The position numbers and the translations under genes were made by a program. A stretch of DNA of 32,802 nt from an uncultured Planctomycetaceae bacterium (GTDB lineage: Bacteria; Planctomycetota; Planctomycetia; Planctomycetales; Planctomycetaceae), in assembly GCA_937916515.1 (NCBI GenBank), contig CALFSX010000032.1, forward strand, positions 1 to 32,802. The letters run 5' to 3'. Under the pieces are notes generated by a model. The model saw only the letters and a list, made by a program, of their open reading frames with translations. It was not told where the DNA came from and did not search any database. How positions within the stretch are numbered: the stretch's first letter is position 1; every line of letters begins with the position of its first letter. This document shows, one piece after another, positions 7,721-14,372 of the stretch.

Positions 7721-8023
7721 TTAAACGGGCTTTGCCCAGACAGCGCCATCTTTGATTTCTGTTTCGAAGGTTCGGATCGCCTGAGTGGCGGGCATGCACA
7801 GTGCGGCACCGGTGTTCAGGTCGAACTTGGCGCCATGTCGAGGGCACGCGATTGAACAATCGACGATCGGGCCGTCGGCTAAAGGCTGTCCATCGTGAGA
7901 ACAGACGTCTTCGATAACGTAATAGGAATCACCAATGCGGACGACCAGGGCGGGAATATCGTCTACAAAAACAGAAGCTCGCCCGCCCGGCTCAAGCTCG
8001 TCAGTACCAATCACGCGTTCCAT
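7721..8023 (-). CDS. Rieske 2Fe-2S ferredoxin-like protein
   Basis: This is a compact 100-residue Rieske protein. The cluster ligands are Cys41 and His43 (CSHDGQPLADG) and Cys60 and His63 (ACPRHGAKFD). Length and sequence resemble NirD/HcaC-like small ferredoxin subunits, which are often found with SUF genes and thought to carry electrons. There is no signal peptide or membrane helix, so it should be cytoplasmic. The downstream SufT-like gene on the same strand suggests a joint role in Fe-S metabolism. The redox partner is not visible here. The ATG start at 8023 lacks a good Shine-Dalgarno sequence. Confidence 0.88.
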   Translation of the reverse strand: MERVIGTDELEPGGRASVFVDDIPALVVRIGDSYYVIEDVCSHDGQPLADGPIVDCSIACPRHGAKFDLNTGAALCMPATQAIRTFETEIKDGAVWAKPV

Positions 8024-8590
8024 GTTGCTGATTACTTATTATAAAGATTTTGGGAGTATTTAGAAATTTGCCATCCCAACAGGGGCTTCGCCCTTGACCG
8101 AGTGGCGTGGCGTTCAGAAGGACATGGAACGCTCGAATTGCCGAGTCGCTCCGTTGTCGCTACGGCCAAAATGACGCGCGCACCGTGCACGCATCATTTT
8201 AAGCAAGCCCGTGACGCTGTTTCAGCTCGAACCGGTTTGCCCAGTTGCGTGAGTGCTGCCGCAGTCGCCACGTTTTGATGGTTTCATACAGTTTAGACAG
8301 GCGAGCTTCAGAATGTAGTCTGCAACAACGTTATCTGTTCGGAAAAACAGGGCAAGGCAGCTTTGAGAACGATTCAGGCCGAGAATTCCGATTTCTGTGC
8401 AGGATGCTTTCAATATCCAAATAACGGAGGCCGCTGATTGACGACGCGGCGGCACCAGAAGCCAAAGTGGGCTGAGTCCGAACGGCGACAATTCTGTGGG
8501 ATTGCGTTCTCAGGCACCGCGGGTTTCGGTATGATTTGTGAAGTGAAAGTCTTAAAGCCAGAGGGGCGTTCAAATAGTAAGAGAGGCAGC
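8024..8590. other. 567-bp intergenic region holding a dispersed repeat
   Basis: No convincing gene is present. Positions 8073-8200 match the sequence at 13642-13770 over about 130 bp, with an AGGGGCTTCGCCCTT hairpin at one end. The remainder, about 8200-8590, must contain the ECF sigma promoter and leader. Open frames upstream of GTG 8591 run back to 8438 but carry no family similarity. Confidence 0.6.
8073..8200. repeat. Dispersed ~130-bp repeat, copy 1
   Basis: The sequence runs from CCCAACAGGGGCTTCGCCCT through GAGTGGCGTGG, TGGAACGCTCGAAT and GCGCGCACCGTGC. It matches 13642-13770 block by block at roughly three quarters identity by eye, with one small gap. Both copies lie upstream of a gene start in noncoding DNA. 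Confidence 0.75.
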
Positions 8591-9223
8591 GTGTCACATA
8601 CTGAACACGATCAGGAATTGATTGACCGCGTGATTAATGGCGACGAAAACGCTCTGGCAGAGCTGTTTTCTCAACACCGTGATCGTCTGTGGCGCATGGT
8701 CAACTTTCGCATGGATCCCCGTTTGCACGGTCGAGTCGATGCGGACGACGTGCTTCAGGAAGCGTGGCTTTCTATGGTTCAGCGCATCAGCCATTTTCTG
8801 TCTGATGCGTCGCGTTCCATTTTTGTCTGGTTCCGACTCATCACCAGCCAGACGTTGATTGATATTCACCGCCGTCACCTTGGGACTCAAAAACGCAACG
8901 CGGGGATGGAGTTTTCCATTCACAAAGGCTGGAGTTCTGAATCGACATCGTTCTCGCTGTCGTTTCACCTGCTGGGACACTTAACTTCGCCAACGCAGGC
9001 CGCTTTGCGAGAAGAACTTTCCCAGCAGTTAAAGGCCGCTCTGTCTTCAATGAACGAAATCGACCGTGAAGTTCTGGCACTGCGGCATTTTGAACAGCTT
9101 TCGAATCGCGAGACAGCTCAGATACTCGGAATTTCCGATCAGGCATCCAGCGATCGATACATGCGAGCGCTTGCCAGACTGAAGGGCGTTCTGCAGGCGT
9201 TGCCTGGCTTTTCTGAAATGTAG
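8591..9223 (+). CDS. ECF-type RNA polymerase sigma factor (planctomycete Ser/Thr kinase-linked type)
   Basis: Region sigma-2 lies at about residues 8-95 and includes VDADDVLQEAWL (50-61), the core-binding helix. Region sigma-4 lies at about 140-205 with a helix-turn-helix around NRETAQILGISDQASSDRY. The DIHRRHLGTQKRNAG segment between them is typical of planctomycete ECF factors encoded next to protein kinases. I chose GTG 8591 because the family starts just before the DQELIDRVINGD segment and AGAGG lies upstream. ATG 8531 (20 residues longer) is the main alternative. No anti-sigma factor is adjacent. The Ser/Thr kinase 139 bp downstream is the obvious candidate to control activity or to be controlled. 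Confidence 0.88.
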   Translation: MSHTEHDQELIDRVINGDENALAELFSQHRDRLWRMVNFRMDPRLHGRVDADDVLQEAWLSMVQRISHFLSDASRSIFVWFRLITSQTLIDIHRRHLGTQKRNAGMEFSIHKGWSSESTSFSLSFHLLGHLTSPTQAALREELSQQLKAALSSMNEIDREVLALRHFEQLSNRETAQILGISDQASSDRYMRALARLKGVLQALPGFSEM

Positions 9224-9362
9224 CCGGACCAGGCCATTGGGAAAACGTTTCGACATTGATGTCCTGCTTCCTGATTTGCGTAGCGGTGAGCCACGTTTGT
9301 GAACCATCATTCTAATGCGACAACACGCGCTAAGTTCCGGCGACTGAATTGAACTTAACTTC

Positions 9363-10691
9363 ATGAGCGACGAAGAAACAGATTTCGTTTTGCAGGGATT
9401 TCCTCAGCACAGTGATGATGTGGACCTTCGCGCTCGGCAGCCGGTTGAAATTCTGGCGACGCAGTTTGTGGAAGAGCTAAGAGCTGGCAAGCGGCCATCT
9501 GTGGAAAGTTATGCTCAGAAGTTTCCGGTGCATGCCGCCACCATTCGCGAATCGTTTCCCGTGCTTGCTCTTCTGGAACAAACTCGAATTCAAACCGAAG
9601 CCGCTGCGTTTCGAACCAACATGCCGGAAAAGTTTCCCTTCAAAAAACTGGGACGCTGCGAACTGTTGTGCGAAATTGGTCGTGGAGGAATGGGGGTTGT
9701 CTTTCAGGCCAGGGAAGTTGATTCGAACCATATTGTCGCCGTCAAACTTCTGCCGTGGCGAGTATCCGTGGTGCCGGAATGGCAAAAGCGATTTGAAGAA
9801 GAAGCTCGCACAACTGCGAAGCTGCGACATCGGAACATCGTGCCCGTGTTCCGGTTCGGACAGGAACATGGCTTTTGCTACTTCGTTATGCAGTTTGTTA
9901 ACGGCATTGGCCTGGATGTCATTATCCGCCGCCTGCGAGAAGTTGACGGCGTGCTGTATCAGGACGAAATTGAACGCATGGAATCTGCAAAGCCGGCCGG
10001 CTTTGTTTCCAGCGTCGCGATGACCGCGATTCGACCGGAAACAGACATCGACAACATTGAGGAGCCTCGACGAAAACGGTTAACTCGCACTTCGTGGAAA
10101 AGCTTCACGCAAATTGCCATTCAAACCGCTCAGGCATTACGACACGCTCACAATGAAGGAATTCTGCACAACGACATCAAGCCCGGCAATGTGTTGTTAG
10201 ACGGTGGCGGGCGAGTTTGGATTACTGACTTTGGCTTGTCGCAACCGATCAATTCCAACGGCAGTGAAACCGCTCGCGTTATGGGAACGTTGCGCTATAT
10301 GGCTCCCGAAAGACTGCTGGGATCCCACGATGCTCGCAGCGACATCTATTCTCTGGGCATCACTTTGTACGAATTGCTGACCTTGAGGCCCGCGTTTGCT
10401 GCCGGAAACGAAGACGACATGATGTCGCAGATTCTGGACAAAACGCCCGTTCCTCCGCGAGAAATCGAAAAGCAGATTCCCAAAGGGCTGGAAACGATCG
10501 TTCTGAATTGTATCTCGCCCAACCCGATGCACCGATATCCCCACGCTGAAGCATTGCTGACAGACCTGCTGAAATTCAGCAACGATCAGAAAGTGGCTTC
10601 GTTGCGCCCATCGCGGCTGGCCAATTTTGTTTCGCGAATGAAAGGCGAAGAGAAGGCTCCCCGGCTGCGAGATTACTTTGACGAGCAATAG
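9363..10691 (+). CDS. Ser/Thr protein kinase with planctomycete N-terminal extension
   Basis: Residues 30-73 form the helical extension common in planctomycete kinases (FVEELRAGKRPSVESYAQKF). The kinase domain spans about 98-405: glycine loop IGRGGMGVVF (105-114), Lys128 in VAVKLL, DFG at 289-291 and MAPE at 313-316. The catalytic loop reads LHNDIKPGN, so the usual HRD is HND (269-271): Asp271 is kept but Arg is replaced by Asn. An insert of about 50 charged residues (194-243) sits between the N-lobe hinge and the catalytic loop. There is no transmembrane helix or C-terminal sensor domain, so the kinase should be cytoplasmic. It probably acts with the ECF sigma factor immediately upstream. 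Substrates cannot be read from the sequence. Confidence 0.9.
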   Translation: MSDEETDFVLQGFPQHSDDVDLRARQPVEILATQFVEELRAGKRPSVESYAQKFPVHAATIRESFPVLALLEQTRIQTEAAAFRTNMPEKFPFKKLGRCELLCEIGRGGMGVVFQAREVDSNHIVAVKLLPWRVSVVPEWQKRFEEEARTTAKLRHRNIVPVFRFGQEHGFCYFVMQFVNGIGLDVIIRRLREVDGVLYQDEIERMESAKPAGFVSSVAMTAIRPETDIDNIEEPRRKRLTRTSWKSFTQIAIQTAQALRHAHNEGILHNDIKPGNVLLDGGGRVWITDFGLSQPINSNGSETARVMGTLRYMAPERLLGSHDARSDIYSLGITLYELLTLRPAFAAGNEDDMMSQILDKTPVPPREIEKQIPKGLETIVLNCISPNPMHRYPHAEALLTDLLKFSNDQKVASLRPSRLANFVSRMKGEEKAPRLRDYFDEQ

Positions 10692-10784
10692 GCACGACGG
10701 TAGATGTGCGAACGTTCGCTGTTCCGCTACATCACGGTTGCGAATTCAAGCTGCTGCTGGCTCACAGTTCAATCTTCAAGTAAT

Positions 10785-10830
10785 GGATCTTGTTAAAGAT
10801 CCTGCGACGCCGGGATCTTTAATAAGATCC
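10785..10830. repeat. Two adjacent GGATCTT-N4-AAGATCC hairpins
   Basis: The first hairpin is 10785-10802 (loop GTTA) and the second 10813-10830 (loop TAAT), each with a perfect 7-bp stem. A third copy lies after efp at 3462-3483. They fall in the 236-bp gap between the kinase and kdgK. Neither has a T-run typical of an intrinsic terminator. Confidence 0.75.
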
Positions 10831-10927
10831 ACTATCAGATTACCCATATTATTTGCGATGATGCAGCGGCACTCACTAATGAACGCAACCACTTCAAAGT
10901 CCTGATTTTTAGTCACAAAGAACAGCT

Positions 10928-12019
10928 ATGCCAAAATTCATCACCTTCGGCGAAATTATGATGCGGATGGCCCCTCCCGGGTTTCTGCGGATTCAGCAGG
11001 CATTGCCTGGAGCATTGGACGTTACGTTTGCGGGAGCCGAAGCGAACGTTGCTGCGTCGCTGGCTGTTTTGGGAGCGGACGTCGGTTTTGTGACGGCGTT
11101 GCCTCACAACACGCTTGGCGAAACCTGCATTCACACGCTGCGAGGACTTGGCGTTGATACGTCGCGCGTGTTGAAGTCTGAACACGGTCGATTGGGGATC
11201 TACTTTGTGGAGACAGGTGCCAACCAACGCCCCAGTCGAGTGATTTACGATCGAGCCGCTTCTGCAATCAGCATGACTCAACCGGACGCCTACGACTGGC
11301 GGGCCATTCTGCACGGCGCTCATTCACTGCACGTTACGGGAATTACTCCCGCGTTGTCCCACGAAGCGGCGGCGTCCACCATCGCCGCTGTCAGCAGTGC
11401 GCATTCGCTGGGTGTGCAAGTGTCGTGCGATTTGAACTATCGCGCCAAACTATGGAACTGGCGTCCGGAAACGGATCGAAAGCATCTGGCAGCGGAGATC
11501 ATGAACCAGGTGCTGCCGTTTGTTGATATTCTGATTGCCAATGAAGCCGATTGCGGCGACGTACTTGATATTCACGCCGGCGGCAGCAACGTGGAATCCG
11601 GAAATGTCGACGTCGCTGCTTATCCCGATGTTGCTCGGCAAGTTGCACACCGATTTCCAAACCTGAAGCTGATCGCGACAACTCTGCGAGAAAGCTATTC
11701 GGCAAGTCACAACAACTGGGGAGCCATGTTGTTTGACGTGGCCGCAGACAAAGCCTGCTTCGCTCCGGAAGTGAACGGCGAATATCAGCCGTACGAAATC
11801 AAAAACATCGTGGATCGAGTTGGCGGAGGCGACGCGTTTGCGGCGGGATTGCTGTTTGCTCTGAATCACGAAGACTACTCGACCGCTGAACAGGCCTTGA
11901 AGTTCGCGACCGCCGCGTCCTGCCTTGCTCATTCCGTTCACGGAGACTTCAACTTCAGCAACCGTGCCGAAGTTGACGCTCTGATGCAAGGATCCCAGTC
12001 TGGCCGCGTCGTTCGCTGA
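10928..12019 (+). CDS. kdgK: 2-dehydro-3-deoxygluconokinase (PfkB family)
   Basis: This is a PfkB/ribokinase-fold sugar kinase of 363 residues. The N-terminal FGEIMMRMAPP and FAGAEANVAASLAVLGA (35-51) match the KDG kinase pattern, and VGGGDAFAAGLLFAL carries the anion hole and catalytic Asp302. The enzyme phosphorylates 2-keto-3-deoxygluconate to KDPG, a step shared by hexuronate and polyuronide breakdown. The family assignment is firm and the substrate is the most likely of several (other 2-keto-3-deoxy acids are possible). At 363 residues it is longer than typical KdgK (about 310), with an extra stretch at about 205-225. No KDPG aldolase or dehydratase is adjacent. It is convergent with the sulfatase gene that ends at 12143. 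Confidence 0.85.
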   Translation: MPKFITFGEIMMRMAPPGFLRIQQALPGALDVTFAGAEANVAASLAVLGADVGFVTALPHNTLGETCIHTLRGLGVDTSRVLKSEHGRLGIYFVETGANQRPSRVIYDRAASAISMTQPDAYDWRAILHGAHSLHVTGITPALSHEAAASTIAAVSSAHSLGVQVSCDLNYRAKLWNWRPETDRKHLAAEIMNQVLPFVDILIANEADCGDVLDIHAGGSNVESGNVDVAAYPDVARQVAHRFPNLKLIATTLRESYSASHNNWGAMLFDVAADKACFAPEVNGEYQPYEIKNIVDRVGGGDAFAAGLLFALNHEDYSTAEQALKFATAASCLAHSVHGDFNFSNRAEVDALMQGSQSGRVVR

Positions 12020-12142
12020 CGGCCTTTGCCCCATGGTTCACACGTTGTCGGGCGGCACGACCAACTTTAATTTGACTGAAGTGGGACGCGAGTCGCAGGT
12101 TTTCTGCGAATCACGTCTTCCGCCTTCAGATTCTGAGCCAAC

Positions 12143-13555
12143 CTATTTTGCCTTCCGCTTTTTGGGCGGTTGCTTATATGTGGCTCCGTTATCCGGTGGC
12201 AGACTGTTGTGCCAGGTGACCACCAATTCTGTTAACTCTGCCACGATCTTCGGATTGTCTGCTGCGACGTCGGTTGTTTCCGCACGATCTGTGTTCAGGT
12301 TGTAAAGCTGAGCGTCAGAACCATCGTATTCGCATAACAGTTTCCACTCGCTCTTCCGCACTGCCAGGTCCGGTAGGTCGTCAATTTCGTAAAACGAATC
12401 TCGGTCTGGTGGACGCCTGAAACAGATGGGGGCTTTGCGAGAACCACCGTCGCCGAGTAAGGTGCCAACCAGTGCTTCGCCGTCGAATGTGACTCCTTCC
12501 GGAAACGGAGTGCCGGTTAACGTCAGCAATGTGGGAGCCAGATCGATGGCGGAGAAGACTGATTCTGTATCCACGTGACCGCTTTTGTGGACCAGTTTCG
12601 GGCCCCAGGCAATCAAAGGTGAACGAAGCCCGCCTTCGTACAGGTGAGTCTTATAGCCACGAAATGGGCCCGCTTCGCCCGCTCCGGGTTCTGGGCCATT
12701 GTCTGAACACACAAGCACTAACGTGTTGTCTTTCAGTGTTGGGTCGTTGCGGATTCGGTCGAAAAGTTTGCCAAACTGCTTGTCCATCGCTTCCAGCACG
12801 GACAAATACAGCCGTCTTTTGGAACCATCGCCCCACTTGGCCACGGGCGGCCAGAATGGCGAATGGACGTCGTCCGGCCACAGGTTGATGTAGAATGGCT
12901 TCCTGGCAGCTACGGACTTGTCGATAAACGGAAGCGCGGCATCCACAAAACCGGTTGTGATCTCTGAACGCTGCATCCATCGATAGCCGTCACCAAGATT
13001 GACGGCGTCTTCCCAGATGCGTCCCGGAAGCGGTTGACCAGGGCGAAGTGTTTCCGGCAGCAGTTTTGGCCCCATGCCTTCAAAGTTCGTCAACGATTCA
13101 TCAAAGCCATAATCAGTAATTGGCGGAGCATCATTCACATCGCGTTGTCCGCCCATGTGCCACTTCCCAAAATGTCCAGTGGCATAGCCGGCTGATTGCA
13201 GAGAGCGTGCCAGCATCGGCGCCTTGGGGTCCAGCCACTGAGCCATGCCGCGGTCTGTGTTGTTTTTGCGATTGTTCAGGAATGATGTGATCCGCCAGCG
13301 CTGAGGATACTGTCCGGTGGACAACGCTGTTCGTGATGGCGAACAAATGGGAGAGTTCACATAAAACTGTTCGAAACGAACACCTTCGGCGGCAAGGCGG
13401 TCGATATTCGGCGTTTGTGCGTCGTGGTTGCCAAAGCACGAAAAATCGCCCCAGCCCATGTCGTCAATAAACACCATGACAATGTTGGGACGATCGTCCG
13501 CAAGAGTCATGCTTGGTAGTATCAACGCTGCGACGGCAAACAGGGCAAGTCGCAT
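12143..13555 (-). CDS. Secreted type I sulfatase
   Basis: This is a formylglycine-dependent S1 sulfatase. A signal peptide (residues 1-19, cleavage after LA) precedes NIVMVFIDDMGWGDF, where the paired Asp residues bind calcium. The signature CSPSRTALSTG starts at Cys71, which should be converted to formylglycine by a separate maturing enzyme. GKWHMGG and VCSDNGPE supply further active-site residues. The open frame extends to TTG 13741, but ATG 13555 gives 470 residues with a clean signal peptide, and the upstream part overlaps a dispersed repeat. The short basic C-terminal tail (PPKKRKAK) is odd but is a minor feature. Substrate is unknown. It is the first gene of a minus-strand block rich in sulfatases. 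Confidence 0.9.
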   Translation of the reverse strand: MRLALFAVAALILPSMTLADDRPNIVMVFIDDMGWGDFSCFGNHDAQTPNIDRLAAEGVRFEQFYVNSPICSPSRTALSTGQYPQRWRITSFLNNRKNNTDRGMAQWLDPKAPMLARSLQSAGYATGHFGKWHMGGQRDVNDAPPITDYGFDESLTNFEGMGPKLLPETLRPGQPLPGRIWEDAVNLGDGYRWMQRSEITTGFVDAALPFIDKSVAARKPFYINLWPDDVHSPFWPPVAKWGDGSKRRLYLSVLEAMDKQFGKLFDRIRNDPTLKDNTLVLVCSDNGPEPGAGEAGPFRGYKTHLYEGGLRSPLIAWGPKLVHKSGHVDTESVFSAIDLAPTLLTLTGTPFPEGVTFDGEALVGTLLGDGGSRKAPICFRRPPDRDSFYEIDDLPDLAVRKSEWKLLCEYDGSDAQLYNLNTDRAETTDVAADNPKIVAELTELVVTWHNSLPPDNGATYKQPPKKRKAK

Positions 13556-13641
13556 GAAACAAAGATTTCTTCCGTGGTTACAGTAAACGGGAGTCGTCAC
13601 CGGACGTGACATCAAGTGGCTCAGCAATTTCATACTATTAT

Positions 13642-13770
13642 TTCCCAACAAGGGCTTCGCCCTTGACCCAGTGGCGTGGCACGCAGAAATACGTGGAACG
13701 TTCGAATCGCCGAACCGCTCCGCTGTCGCTACGACCAACATGCGCGCACCGTGCGAGCATCAGTTTCAGT
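13642..13770. repeat. Dispersed ~130-bp repeat, copy 2
   Basis: It begins TTCCCAACAAGGGCTTCGCC and runs through CAGTGGCGTGGC, GTGGAACGTTCGAAT and GCGCGCACCGTGCGAGCATC, in the same order as copy 1 at 8073-8200. The AAGGGCTTCGCCCTT core is a perfect palindromic hairpin. Confidence 0.75.
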
Positions 13771-13913
13771 AAGATTCCAACAAGGCCGTGCCTCAGACAA
13801 CTTTGAGCTTCCGCTCAGAAACGCGACTACGTCGCTCTGAAAACTTGACTCAACATGAACAAATTTCGCTGCTTTAAGAAGTCAACAACGGCCGTGCCCT
13901 GCGATGTTTGTAT

Positions 13914-14100
13914 TAGTCGCGGAGCGACGGCATGTGATAGCCTCGGACTTTATTCCGAGGTGCTAAACCGGTTTTATTAAAAGTCGCGGAGCGACGACAT
14001 GTGAAGATGCCACATTTCTCCGCTCTGCGGCTTTCCATCACTTCACAGCATAACCTCGGGTTAAAACCCAATGCTGACACATTCCGTCGCTCCGCGACTA
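13914..14100. repeat. Repeat cluster TAGTCGCGGAGCGACG, two direct and one inverted copy
   Basis: Direct copies start at about 13914 and 13982 and continue identically into ACATGTGA/GCATGTGA. The inverted copy CGTCGCTCCGCGACTA lies at 14085-14100. The second and third copies can pair over about 15 bp and enclose about 90 nt. A CCTCGG/CCGAGG mini-hairpin lies at 13941-13960. No reading frame explains the pattern. Confidence 0.75.
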
Positions 14101-14372
14101 AATCAATAGGTCACTTCACCAAAAGTGAAACTGATGCCTGGATACGCTCCACTGTCGCTTTGAAGGCATTACCTGAATTTAGACAAGTTCCGTTCGTCTA
14201 TGAAGTCCAACGCGCAAGGTCGGCGATGTAGTTTGTGTATCAGCAAACTCTAGCGGAACATTCGCCGAAACCAAAGTCTCCGGTTGTGATCGGATTAATG
14301 TACACGTCGGCAACCGCACCGATCTGCTGCGATGTCAACCGCCGGGCAAAGATTCTCTCCGCAGAACTTTTG

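Larger units (their letters stand above)
13556..14372. other. 817-bp intergenic region dense in short repeats
   Basis: No gene is supported. The region holds a second copy of the ~130-bp dispersed repeat (13642-13770), two direct copies and one inverted copy of a 15-16-bp TAGTCGCGGAGCGACG motif (13914-14100), and repeated AACAAGGCCGTGCCT/AACAACGGCCGTGCCCT sequences at about 13785 and 13886. About 14101-14372 shows nothing recognisable. Short open frames on the plus strand follow the repeats and lack family similarity. Confidence 0.65.

Noticed and set aside
13606-13806. Small plus-strand open frame
   Set aside because: It coincides with the dispersed ~130-bp repeat and its counterpart at 8073 does not keep the frame, so it is unlikely to be coding.
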